The notes below the pieces were generated by a model. It was not told the DNA's origin. It made no database searches and saw only the letters and a program-made list of their open reading frames with translations. A DNA stretch of 64,000 bases, taken from positions 1 through 64,000 of the forward strand of contig JAFLTC010000003.1 in NCBI GenBank assembly GCA_022510615.1. Direction: 5' to 3'. Below are positions 52,618-61,433 of this stretch, piece after piece. The stretch comes from Lachnospiraceae bacterium (GTDB lineage: Bacteria > Bacillota > Clostridia > Lachnospirales > Lachnospiraceae). Position 1 is the stretch's first letter. The number at the start of each line of letters is the position of its first letter. Made by a program: the position numbers and the translations under genes.

Positions 52618-53175
52618 TTACAGTCGCTTAAGATACTCCCCGGTTCGGGTGTCAATCTGAATTTTATCCCCCTGATTTACAAAAATCGGAACACTGACCT
52701 GTGCGCCTGTCTCAACGATAGCCGGTTTCGTTACATTCGTAGCGGTATCGCCTTTCACACCAGGCTCTGTCTCCGTAACTTCCAGTTCCGCAAACATGGG
52801 AGGCTCAATGGCAAAGATATTTCCCTTATAGGAAACCATCTTTACATTATCATTTTCTTTTACAAATTTCATGGTGTCACCTACTGCATCCTGAGTCAGG
52901 GCAATCTGCTCATAGGTTTCATTGTCCATAAAGTTATACATCTCGCCGTCATTATATAAGTACTGCATCTCTTTTTTATCAATATGTGCCTGAGGATATT
53001 TCTCTGTCGGGCGGAATGTTTTTTCTACTACACCGCCATCTACTACATTTCTTAATTTCGTACGCACAAAAGCCGCTCCCTTACCTGGCTTTACATGCTG
53101 AAACTCTACAATCTGATAAACGATTCCGTCAATTTCCACTGTTAAACCGTTTCTGAAATCTCCTGCTGATACCAT
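52618..53175 (-). CDS. efp: Elongation factor P
   Basis: A 185-residue EF-P with its three OB-like domains. The conserved lysine loop is [15 protein letters not shown] (about 27-41), and the C-terminal GEYLKRL ends the protein as in most EF-P. It rescues ribosomes stalled at polyproline. No EpmAB-type modification genes are nearby. ATG follows AGGAGG. Single gene with a terminator-like element downstream. Confidence 0.96.
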   Translation of the reverse strand: MVSAGDFRNGLTVEIDGIVYQIVEFQHVKPGKGAAFVRTKLRNVVDGGVVEKTFRPTEKYPQAHIDKKEMQYLYNDGEMYNFMDNETYEQIALTQDAVGDTMKFVKENDNVKMVSYKGNIFAIEPPMFAELEVTETEPGVKGDTATNVTKPAIVETGAQVSVPIFVNQGDKIQIDTRTGEYLKRL

Positions 53176-53229
53176 TTCCTGTTCCTCCTTAAATTCCCTT
53201 CTTTCAAAGGTTCGTACATATCTTTTTTT

Positions 53230-53258
53230 ATTCTATTATATTTTACCGCATTTTTCAA
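53230..53258 (-). promoter_or_regulatory. Predicted sigma-A promoter of efp
   Basis: Minus strand TTGAAA (53253-53258), a 17-base spacer and TAGAAT (53230-53235). The -35 lies in the final codons of the aroD-aroK gene. Confidence 0.65.
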
Positions 53259-54456
53259 GTATTTCTTTCGCAATGTCCTCCGGTGTCCGTCCGTCTGTCC
53301 TTACGGCAAAATCTGCCGCCTTCTCATAATACGGCCTGCGTTTTTCCATGAGCTCATGAATGTACTCCGGACTCATATTGCCATTGAGAATCGGACGGCT
53401 TTTACTGTAACGCACCCGTTCAAAAATCGTCTCCGGCTCCGCCGTCAGAAGAACAACATCCCCGATTACCTGCAGCTTGCGCACGTTAATTTCCCGCAGT
53501 GCCATGCCGCCTCCGCAGGAAACAATAGATGGAGAAAGGCTTCCCAGCTCATCAATCATATCGGTTTCCAATCCTCGGAAATATTCCTCTCCCTCTGTTT
53601 CAAAAATCTCCGGAATACTTCGCCCTTCCTGCTCGGTGATCCATCGGTCAGTATCAAGTTCTTCTCTTCCCGATAAATTTGCCAAGGCACCTGAAATCGT
53701 AGATTTACCGACTCCCATAAAACCGATGAGAACAATATGCTTCTTCCCGGCATAGAGCTTATCAAATATTGCTATCATTTTTTCATAGGCAATCTGTCCC
53801 GGCGCAGATTCCTTTCCTGCCGTTCCAAAGGAAACTTCGGAACCATACAGACCGCCATACAGTCTGGATATCTCCCCCAGCTTTCCCATGGACATTGTAA
53901 TGACTGGGAAGTCAGGGAATTTTTTCTTCATTTCTGCCGTGGCGGAAAGTATACGGTAAGTATCTTCTTTTATTGCCGGCATACAGGCCACTTTTCCCAC
54001 GTCACAGCCAAGATTTTTCGCCTTTTTAAGTTTTCCCAAAATGAATTCATCTGCAGGTGTGGAATGAAAATCATGGTAGGAGCCGATAATTTTTGTGGAG
54101 CGAGAGGCATGTTCCTGACAAATCCGGGTAATCTTTTCCTCTCCCCTCTCACTCTCCACGTCTACATAATCCGCAACTCCCTGTTCAAGCACCTCAGTGA
54201 TGAGCGAGAAATAATCAAAGCGACTGCCATTCGGCTCTCCCCCCTCGTTTTCAGTGCGAAGTGTCACAATCAGTTCTTTTCCACCAAGCCGCTTTTTTAA
54301 CTCCGCTATAACGCTAAGAATCTCTCTCTCATATCCGGCATAAAAATCTACGCGCCATTCCGCCATCTGTACCGGCAGTCCGGCTATTTTAGCGGCCTCT
54401 GCCATAATCATATCCCGTATGGGAGCTATAATTGGTATGCAAATTTTCGGTCTCAC
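53236..54456 (-). CDS. Fused type I 3-dehydroquinate dehydratase-shikimate kinase
   Basis: A 406-residue fusion of two shikimate-pathway enzymes that bracket AroE. Residues 1-235 are a type I AroD: EWRVDFY (about 33-39), His128 in YHDF and Schiff-base Lys155 in DVGKVAC. Residues 240-406 are shikimate kinase: Walker A GFMGVGKS (245-252), the LDTD motif and CGGG. The start is GTG at 54456 and shares GTGA with the hemerythrin stop. Product of the first half is the substrate of AroE (30581); product of AroE is the substrate of the second half. Confidence 0.93.
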   Translation of the reverse strand: MRPKICIPIIAPIRDMIMAEAAKIAGLPVQMAEWRVDFYAGYEREILSVIAELKKRLGGKELIVTLRTENEGGEPNGSRFDYFSLITEVLEQGVADYVDVESERGEEKITRICQEHASRSTKIIGSYHDFHSTPADEFILGKLKKAKNLGCDVGKVACMPAIKEDTYRILSATAEMKKKFPDFPVITMSMGKLGEISRLYGGLYGSEVSFGTAGKESAPGQIAYEKMIAIFDKLYAGKKHIVLIGFMGVGKSTISGALANLSGREELDTDRWITEQEGRSIPEIFETEGEEYFRGLETDMIDELGSLSPSIVSCGGGMALREINVRKLQVIGDVVLLTAEPETIFERVRYSKSRPILNGNMSPEYIHELMEKRRPYYEKAADFAVRTDGRTPEDIAKEILEKCGKI

Positions 54457-55280
54457 TTAACTCCTCCCGGAATCTTTTTATCTGCCTGCAAAATATGGTG
54501 AATGAGCCAACCCAGCAAAAATTCTACCAGACTTTCTAAATGCTCTCTGGAATTGGCCTCTATATCTTCTTTGTTGATTGCATCTAATTGGTGAATAAAG
54601 GCTTCATGGGCCCGTTTCTGTGCCTCCAGTCCCTCATAACCGATGTTTGTCATATATTCCTCTTCATCCGTAAAATGATACTTCGTATACTGTTTTAATT
54701 CCTTAAGGATTTTCATAGCTTCATCGGGATTTGCCTCCGCCTCACCGGAACGTACCAGATTATGCATCCGTTCCACAAGTTCAAAAAGCAGTTGATGCTC
54801 GTTGTCAATCAGTTCAAGTCCGGTCATATATTCCTCTGTAAATTCACATGGATTTTCCCGTACCATCCATTCCTCCAGCGGTGGCAGCTTTCCAATCATA
54901 ATATCACTGCCAAGAATATGATGATACAGCCATTTTGCCAGAAAATGCATCAATTCCTCCAGCAGCATCTGCTGACTCTCATCGTCATCAATATTTTGCA
55001 CCATATATTCCATCACACTCTCCCGGAAAAACATATGCTGGGGACGCTGTATAATCAGCTCCGGGTCACATATCTCTTCCATATAAGCTTCCTCATGGGC
55101 AAAATGCATGTCAGCATATTCTTCCAATTCATCCAACAATTCCTTTATATCGGAATACTGGTCACCCTTATACTCACTCTGTACCATGCCCATTACCTGA
55201 TTAATCAGATCAAACAAATGTCTGTGCTCGTTGTCAATCTCCTCCATACCTAAAATACAATCCTCTGTGAAATGAAACAT
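54453..55280 (-). CDS. Tandem bacteriohemerythrin
   Basis: A 275-residue protein with two hemerythrin domains (about 1-130 and 140-270). Each has DNEH (first His), an HFxxEE or HFTDEE acidic pair and a final HHILxxD. In both domains the usual HxxxH pair reads QxxxH (Gln78/His82 and Gln221/His225), so one diiron ligand appears missing twice. Hemerythrins bind oxygen and often protect anaerobes. The ATG at 55280 (AGGAGAG upstream) is preferred to 55298. It is coupled to aroD-aroK. Confidence 0.85.
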   Translation of the reverse strand: MFHFTEDCILGMEEIDNEHRHLFDLINQVMGMVQSEYKGDQYSDIKELLDELEEYADMHFAHEEAYMEEICDPELIIQRPQHMFFRESVMEYMVQNIDDDESQQMLLEELMHFLAKWLYHHILGSDIMIGKLPPLEEWMVRENPCEFTEEYMTGLELIDNEHQLLFELVERMHNLVRSGEAEANPDEAMKILKELKQYTKYHFTDEEEYMTNIGYEGLEAQKRAHEAFIHQLDAINKEDIEANSREHLESLVEFLLGWLIHHILQADKKIPGGVK

Positions 55281-55318
55281 AATCTCTCTCCTTTCCATCT
55301 ATTATTTTTAGTCATCCA

Positions 55319-56401
55319 TTACTTATTTATTTCTATCAGATTCTTTGGCGAATGAGTAATATTTTCACAACCCTCCTCTGTAATCACTACTACATCCTCA
55401 ATCCGTACACCGCCATAATTTTCTATATAAATCCCCGGCTCCACCGTGATTACCATGCCGGGACAAATCATTCCCTTTTCTTTCGTCGTAAACCCCGGCT
55501 TTTCATGAATATCCAATCCCACGGAGTGCCCCAGAGAGTGTCCAAAGTTTTCCCCAAAGCCTGCCTTCTCTATCACATCTCTTGCCAGAGCATCCACTTC
55601 TTTTCCCGTCAGACCCGGACGAATACCGGCAAGAGCTGTTTTTTGTGCCGTCAGCACGGTTTCATAAATTTTCTTTTGTCGGTCAGATGCCTCTCCTATC
55701 ACAACCGTGCGAGTCATATCGGAGCAATACCCCCGATACCGGCAGCCAAAATCCATCGTCAGAAAATCTCCTCTTTCCAATACCTTGTCAGTAGGTACTG
55801 CGTGGGGCATCGCCGAGTGAATTCCTGAGGCAGCAATCGTATCAAAACTAATCCCTTCTGCTCCCTCTTCTTTCATAAAAAATTCGATAAGAGCCGCCAC
55901 CTGCTTTTCGGTTATTCCCGTTTTCAGCTCAGACAGCACTCTCTTATAAGCCTGATCTCCGATTTTTTCTGCCTGGCGGATAGCTGCAATCTCTTCTTCA
56001 CTTTTTATGGCACGATGCTCCGTGACCTTATCCGCTAACATTTCAATCTTTATTTCGGATAATTTTGCCTCATTCAATCGTTTTATTAAATTCTGATAAT
56101 CCGACACTGTCATTTCCTTATCTTCAATCCCCAGTGTCACTACCCGGTCTTTTTGAAGCATTTCGAACAGTGGTGTGTAATACCCTATTTTATCCCACTC
56201 TGCCACATAGAATCCCGGACATTCTTCCTTAGCCGCTATCGTATAGCGGGAATCCGTCACTACCATACTGATATTATCGGAAATATAGACATAGCCCTCT
56301 CCGGTAAATCCTGCCACAAAACGCATATTAGCGGCATTTGTCAGGAATAGGGCATCTACCGGCGCAGAGTGAAGTATCTCTTTTCCTTTTTCTTTTCCCA
56401 T
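55319..56401 (-). CDS. M24 family Xaa-Pro aminopeptidase
   Basis: A 360-residue metallopeptidase with a creatinase-like N-terminal domain (about 1-120) and a pita-bread catalytic domain. Metal ligands: TMDFGCRYRGYCSDMTRTV (two Asp), GHSLGHSVGLDIHE (His), ITVEPGIY (Glu) and GVRIEDVV (Glu). It removes N-terminal residues before proline. The ATG at 56401 is chosen (GAGGA upstream); it overlaps yqeG by 46 bases. A related gene precedes efp in Bacillus too. Confidence 0.92.
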   Translation of the reverse strand: MGKEKGKEILHSAPVDALFLTNAANMRFVAGFTGEGYVYISDNISMVVTDSRYTIAAKEECPGFYVAEWDKIGYYTPLFEMLQKDRVVTLGIEDKEMTVSDYQNLIKRLNEAKLSEIKIEMLADKVTEHRAIKSEEEIAAIRQAEKIGDQAYKRVLSELKTGITEKQVAALIEFFMKEEGAEGISFDTIAASGIHSAMPHAVPTDKVLERGDFLTMDFGCRYRGYCSDMTRTVVIGEASDRQKKIYETVLTAQKTALAGIRPGLTGKEVDALARDVIEKAGFGENFGHSLGHSVGLDIHEKPGFTTKEKGMICPGMVITVEPGIYIENYGGVRIEDVVVITEEGCENITHSPKNLIEINK

Positions 56402-56916
56402 CTTCTTTTCCTCTTTTCTCCCCATTTTTTCATGCGGTATTCCCTGAGAACAATCCGCTCCAGCTTCCGTTTGAGGACAATCTGGATTTCTTCCTTCTCA
56501 TTAATGGGCTTTACAAGAAAATTTTTCAGCCCGATCCGCTTGGCGCCAAAAATATCCGTAAAGAGCTGGTCTCCCACAAAAACCGTATTTTCCGGTCTCG
56601 TGTTCATTAACTCCATGGCATAATAATATCCCTTTTTCGCCGGCTTATGTGCATTAAATACAGTATGGACACCGATTTGTTCATTAAAGCTATGTACTCT
56701 CTTTTTCTTATTGTTGGAAATCAGACAACACTCAAAGCCAATTTCCTTCAGACGGGTAAAAAGCTGTTTCGCACGCTCACTTGCCTCTCGGCCATGCTCC
56801 ACTAACGTATTATCAATATCAAATAATACGCCCCGGTATCCTTCTTCGTAAAGCTTTTCATAGTCAATAGCATAGGTGGACGTCACCGTATTCTCTGGGA
56901 AAAATCGTTCAAACAT
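56356..56916 (-). CDS. yqeG: YqeG family HAD-IIIA phosphatase
   Basis: A 186-residue HAD protein. Motifs: VLFDIDNTLVEHG (nucleophile Asp about 32), LISNNKKKR (motif II) and VFVGDQLFTDIFGAKR (motif IV). Relatives of mitochondrial PGP phosphatase GEP4; bacterial members are usually annotated as YqeG. The start is the ATG at 56916 with GGAAGG upstream; the 33 codons before it lie in the upstream gene's tail. Very basic C-terminus, read through the start of the peptidase gene. Confidence 0.9.
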   Translation of the reverse strand: MFERFFPENTVTSTYAIDYEKLYEEGYRGVLFDIDNTLVEHGREASERAKQLFTRLKEIGFECCLISNNKKKRVHSFNEQIGVHTVFNAHKPAKKGYYYAMELMNTRPENTVFVGDQLFTDIFGAKRIGLKNFLVKPINEKEEIQIVLKRKLERIVLREYRMKKWGEKRKRRWEKKKEKRYFTLRR

Positions 56917-56936
56917 AGGTTGCCTTCCTTTCTGAC

Positions 56937-58250
56937 TCAGCGGGTTATTGATTTTAGGTGAATGATAAACTGCTCGGCAACACGTCCCGAATATCCACCG
57001 TTTCGGATACTCCATGCATTTGCCTGCATCAAAAGTTCTTCTTTTGTCAGTTTAATATCCGGATTTTTTTCTGCCAGCGAAAGAACAATCTCCTCAAACT
57101 CCTTTTTCATTGGGCGGCTGAAATTAATGGTAACACCAAATCTTGCCACCAACGAAAGCTTCTCCTGCATCGTATCGGAGTGGTGCAACTCATCTTTCGA
57201 CATATCGGAGCGGTCACTCCATGTCTCCCGAATCAGATGCCTCCGGTTAGAGGTGGCATATATCAGCACGTTATCCGGTTTTACCTCCATGCCACCTTCA
57301 ATCACTGCCTTCAAATATTTATATTCAATCTCAAATTCCTCAAAGGACAAATCATCCATATAAATAATAAACTTATAATTCCGGTTTTTTATCTGCTCGA
57401 TAATAGACGACAAATCCTGAAACTGATGCTTATACACCTCTATGAGCCGGAGTCCCTTGTCATAATACCGGTTTAAAATCGCTTTGATACAGGTGGATTT
57501 TCCGGTGCCACTGTCGCCAAAGAGCAGACAGTTATTTGCTCTTCTCCCCTCCACAAAGGCCTCTGTATTATCAATCAATTGTTTTTTCTGCAGCTCATAC
57601 CCAATTAAATCCTCCAACACCACATCACTTGTATGTGTGATAGGGGACAATATCATTTCCTCTCCCCGGTGTACCACGCGGAAGGCTTTATTTAAGCCAA
57701 ATTTACCGACACCATACTGCTTATAAAAGGAGGTCACAAGATTGAACATATCCTCCGCATCCTTTGCCCCCCTTAAATTTTCAGCCAAAGCGCGGACCTT
57801 TTCGCTGACACTTTTATTATAGGTGTTTTCCGCCTTTGCCATAGAATGGTAATGGGTCAGAATATCAAAACACTGTACACCCAGTTTTTCCTCGATAGCA
57901 GAAAAGTTATAATGAAACAGGTGATAAAAGCACTCCATATCCTGTTTGACTATCGTATTGGCAGAACCCTCTCCGGAAGCCCCCACCGTTTCACAAATAA
58001 TGCTGAAAGGGTTTTCATTGGTTGCCAGCACATAGGCAATATAACACTGCCACAAATTTTCGTCAAAGCCGTAGGTGGTGGATAAATCCAGCAGCCGGTA
58101 GATTTCATCATAAATGGCACGGACCAGTTCTTCCTTTGTGACACCATCCGCACCTCTGTCGACTTTTTCAAAAATCCCCCCCAGCCTCATTAAAATACTG
58201 TCTTTCCCCAGATTTCCATACATAATCAGTCGGGCCGTCTCTCGATACAT
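56937..58250 (-). CDS. DUF815 family AAA ATPase
   Basis: A 437-residue ATPase. The C-terminal half (about 195-430) is the DUF815 module: Walker A LLFGDSGTGKST (about 240-251), Walker B FIIYMDDLSF (about 293-302) and a sensor-like ATSNRRHLIRETWSDR. The N-terminal half is helical and unfamiliar. DUF815 proteins of Proteobacteria resemble clamp-loader-type AAA proteins, with no firm role. It lies 12 bases after the next ATPase gene, so the pair are probably co-expressed. Confidence 0.82.
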   Translation of the reverse strand: MYRETARLIMYGNLGKDSILMRLGGIFEKVDRGADGVTKEELVRAIYDEIYRLLDLSTTYGFDENLWQCYIAYVLATNENPFSIICETVGASGEGSANTIVKQDMECFYHLFHYNFSAIEEKLGVQCFDILTHYHSMAKAENTYNKSVSEKVRALAENLRGAKDAEDMFNLVTSFYKQYGVGKFGLNKAFRVVHRGEEMILSPITHTSDVVLEDLIGYELQKKQLIDNTEAFVEGRRANNCLLFGDSGTGKSTCIKAILNRYYDKGLRLIEVYKHQFQDLSSIIEQIKNRNYKFIIYMDDLSFEEFEIEYKYLKAVIEGGMEVKPDNVLIYATSNRRHLIRETWSDRSDMSKDELHHSDTMQEKLSLVARFGVTINFSRPMKKEFEEIVLSLAEKNPDIKLTKEELLMQANAWSIRNGGYSGRVAEQFIIHLKSITR

Positions 58251-58262
58251 CTGTCCCCTCCC

Positions 58263-59576
58263 TTACATCTGCTCTAAGTCAATACACTGAATGTTATCCA
58301 TATTCTTTGCCATTGCCGCAAAGTCAGTAGTAAAACCTTCCTTGGAAAACAGATAGTAATAATCTGCTTCCTTTCCTATCTGCTCAATATTTTTTAACAG
58401 TTCTTCAAAATCCGGCATGCCCATCGGTTTATTACTCCATTTGCATTCTCCCACCAAGAGTTTCCCCTGCCCGTTTCCGGCAACTAAAGGAATAAAGCCC
58501 CGTTTGCCGTACAGGCTTCCAAAATTTTCAAACTTTGCCGGCAGTCTGTTATACTGGTTCATCAGCTCCATAAATTCCCGGCAGACCTTCATATAGGACT
58601 TTTTTACTACCTCATCCAACTGACTGCGGATGTATTTATCGTAAAATTCCTCCGGCGTAAGCAAACTCAGATCCGAAAGATTCGGATATATCAGCTTATA
58701 CCAAAAGTGGATAAAGGCATCGGTAATCCCATAGAGACCTTTCTGAATATTTGCCTTTTTCTCCGGCTCATAGGAAAAAATCTTTGCCGCCACGTCAAGC
58801 TGAATGAGATTTTTAATATACACGGATATTTTCGCCCGGCTAAAGTGAGTCCGGTTATAGAGATAATTCAACTTCGGTTCATCCTCTGCCAGTACGGACA
58901 ATATCGTACTGTAATATGGCAACTCGCGCAATGTCGTTTTTAAAAAGCGCTGGGCTTCCCGATGCAAAACACCCTTATCATCCAGTATAATCCGTAAAAT
59001 ATTTCTCCGTACGGTTTCTTTCGGATTCCACAAATTTAAATATGCCGGTATTCCACCTAAAATCCCGTAAATCACTACGCATTCCCTTGTGGTGCTGTCC
59101 GGAAAGCGGTCCACCATTTCCATAAAGGTGAATTCCTTTAATTTAATAAAGGAGCTAATTTTCATTGCCAGCGTCCCCATATCCGATACCATAGAGTTTT
59201 CTACCCATTGCACGGAGGAGCTGAGTAAAAGTGTCAATACCTTTCCTTCCGGCAGAGTTTCCATAAATTCCGCAAAATCAGTAAAAAATGTTTTATATCC
59301 TTTCTGAATCAAATCAAATTCATCCAGAATAAAGCAGACCTTTTCCTTTTCTGCCTTTTTTATAAGCTCTTCTTTTTTTTCTGATAAATAATAGTTCTGT
59401 TCCTCTTCGGACAATTCCCTCGCCTGATAGTAAACCACTGTCTTATTTTCAATAAATTGCTTTACCAGACTGGTCTTTCCGATTCCCTCTCTGCCATACA
59501 AAATAATCATTTCATTGTCCGGTGACTGATATGACCGGGCAAGCATCTGAAGTTCTCTTTCACGACCAACAAACAC
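58263..59576 (-). CDS. DUF234-type P-loop ATPase (archaeal ATPase family)
   Basis: A 437-residue protein of the STAND-like archaeal ATPase family: FVGRERELQ near the N-terminus, Walker A LYGREGIGKTSL (about 26-37), Walker B CFILDEFD (about 80-87), a winged-helix middle (LYNRTHFSRAKISVYIKNLIQLD) and a C-terminal DUF234 nuclease-like fold (LLVGECKW, with acidic residue and Lys about 372-380). Function unknown. The start is GTG at 59576 with AAAGGTGG 7 bases upstream; the alternative GTG at 59624 abuts the argS stop. Confidence 0.8.
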   Translation of the reverse strand: MFVGRERELQMLARSYQSPDNEMIILYGREGIGKTSLVKQFIENKTVVYYQARELSEEEQNYYLSEKKEELIKKAEKEKVCFILDEFDLIQKGYKTFFTDFAEFMETLPEGKVLTLLLSSSVQWVENSMVSDMGTLAMKISSFIKLKEFTFMEMVDRFPDSTTRECVVIYGILGGIPAYLNLWNPKETVRRNILRIILDDKGVLHREAQRFLKTTLRELPYYSTILSVLAEDEPKLNYLYNRTHFSRAKISVYIKNLIQLDVAAKIFSYEPEKKANIQKGLYGITDAFIHFWYKLIYPNLSDLSLLTPEEFYDKYIRSQLDEVVKKSYMKVCREFMELMNQYNRLPAKFENFGSLYGKRGFIPLVAGNGQGKLLVGECKWSNKPMGMPDFEELLKNIEQIGKEADYYYLFSKEGFTTDFAAMAKNMDNIQCIDLEQM

Positions 59577-59624
59577 AGGCGCACCACCTTTCCAAACAAA
59601 ATAAACAAATTTCTTCTCAGTCAC

Positions 59625-61394
59625 CTACATCTTTTCCGGCGCCTCAAAACCTAACAGTTCAATACACTGCTCCAACACCCTCTGTACCAGTCCGATTAGC
59701 TTCAGATAAGAAGCCTTTCTATCCTCATCCGTCTGTGCCAGAATTTTCGTCTCATGATAAAAATGGTTAAAGGCCTCGGACAATTCAAAAATATACTGGC
59801 AAATTTTATGAGGTGCCAAATCCTCATAGGCACTTTCCACCGCGTCAGAAAACTTATTTAATGTGAGATAAACCTCAGTCTCGCTTTCACTAATCGGTGA
59901 CAAAAGCACTGTATTTTCGTCTATTTCTCCGCCATTTTCTTTGAATTTATTTAATAAGGATTTAATTCTTACTATCGTATACAAAATATATGGCCCCGTG
60001 TTTCCCTCAAAGGAGGCAAACCGCTCAATATCAAAAATGTAATCCTTCGCTGCCTGATTGGACAAATCTCCATACTTTAACGCCGCCAGTCCAACCTTTT
60101 CCGAAATCTCCTTTGCCTCCGCCTCGGAATAATCACGGTTTTCTTTCATTTTACGGTATACCTCTGCGTTAATTTCTTCCCGAAGTGCCTGCAAACGGAG
60201 CACACCACCATCTCTTGTCTTAAAGGGTTTTCCGTCCTTTCCGTTCATGGTTCCAAGACCAATAAAAGTCAGTTTCGTCTCCGGTCTGGCGATTCCGGAT
60301 TTTTTCGCCGCACGGAATACCTGGGTGAAATGCATATTCTGGCGTTTATCCGTCACATAAATCAGCTCATCCGGCTGGAATAATTTTTCCCTCTCCACAA
60401 TCGTCGCCAAATCCGTCGTGGCATACAGGGTGGCACCGTTGGACTTTACAATGATGCAAGGTGGTAGTTCCTTTTTATCTCCTTCTTCTGTAACATCTAC
60501 TACTAAAGCCCCTTCGCTTATATAGGCATAGCCGTCTTCTTTCAACCGAGAAACCATACCCGGAACATATTCCTGCACATCGCTTTCCTTTTTCCACAGG
60601 TCAAATTCCACATTCAGCTTGTTATAATTCTTTTTTAAATCCGTAATGGATACATCTAAAATATGTTCCCACAGAGCCCGGTAACCTCTGTGTCCATCCT
60701 GAAACAGGGCAGTGACCTGCTGCGCTTCCTTTAAATAATCCTCATGCTCCTTGGAGTAGGCACTGGCATAGGGATAAATCTCCTCCAAATCACGAATGGA
60801 AAACGGTGCTTCCTCCGGATATTCCCCGTCAAAGGCATCATCGAAATACGGAAGCTCCGGCTGACGCTTCTTTACCTCGGTAATAATCAGTCCAATCTGA
60901 AGCCCCCAGTCTCCCAGATGCACATCGCCGAAAATCTTATCTCCCATAAACCGGCAGATTCGTTTCACACTCTCTCCGACCACAGCAGGACGCAGATGCC
61001 CGACATGAAGCGATTTTGCCACATTAGGACCGCCATAATCGATGATAATAGTCTTTGGCTGACCTTTCTTTTCAATACCAAATAACTCTTCCTTACTCAT
61101 CTTCTCTGCCTGCTCAGCTAAAAAGGCACCACTGACCGTAATATTGATAAATCCCGGATTCACTGCTTCAATTTTTTCAAACACACTATCGTCCTGCAGA
61201 TTGGCGACTACATCACCGGCAATCTGTATCGGCGCTTTTTTATATTCCTTTGCCGCCGCCATAGCACCGTTACACTGGTATTGACACAAGTCAGGGCGGT
61301 TTGATATGGAAACAAAGCCATATTTGGCATCATATCCGGCTTTTTCAAAGCCCTCCTCCATTTTTCCCTTCAGGATTTCTATTATTTTTTTCAT
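59625..61394 (-). CDS. argS: Arginyl-tRNA synthetase
   Basis: A 589-residue class I synthetase. The N-terminal Add1 domain (about 1-110) is followed by NVAKSLHVGHLRPAVVGE (HIGH motif), the Rossmann core, and a DALR anticodon domain with GNTGPYILYTIVRIKSLL near 460. Normal length. The ATG has AAAGGTG 6 bases upstream. Own promoter. Confidence 0.96.
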   Translation of the reverse strand: MKKIIEILKGKMEEGFEKAGYDAKYGFVSISNRPDLCQYQCNGAMAAAKEYKKAPIQIAGDVVANLQDDSVFEKIEAVNPGFINITVSGAFLAEQAEKMSKEELFGIEKKGQPKTIIIDYGGPNVAKSLHVGHLRPAVVGESVKRICRFMGDKIFGDVHLGDWGLQIGLIITEVKKRQPELPYFDDAFDGEYPEEAPFSIRDLEEIYPYASAYSKEHEDYLKEAQQVTALFQDGHRGYRALWEHILDVSITDLKKNYNKLNVEFDLWKKESDVQEYVPGMVSRLKEDGYAYISEGALVVDVTEEGDKKELPPCIIVKSNGATLYATTDLATIVEREKLFQPDELIYVTDKRQNMHFTQVFRAAKKSGIARPETKLTFIGLGTMNGKDGKPFKTRDGGVLRLQALREEINAEVYRKMKENRDYSEAEAKEISEKVGLAALKYGDLSNQAAKDYIFDIERFASFEGNTGPYILYTIVRIKSLLNKFKENGGEIDENTVLLSPISESETEVYLTLNKFSDAVESAYEDLAPHKICQYIFELSEAFNHFYHETKILAQTDEDRKASYLKLIGLVQRVLEQCIELLGFEAPEKM

Positions 61395-61433
61395 TTTTTA
61401 CACCTTTCCTCTTACTCACTATGCTGCTACTTA

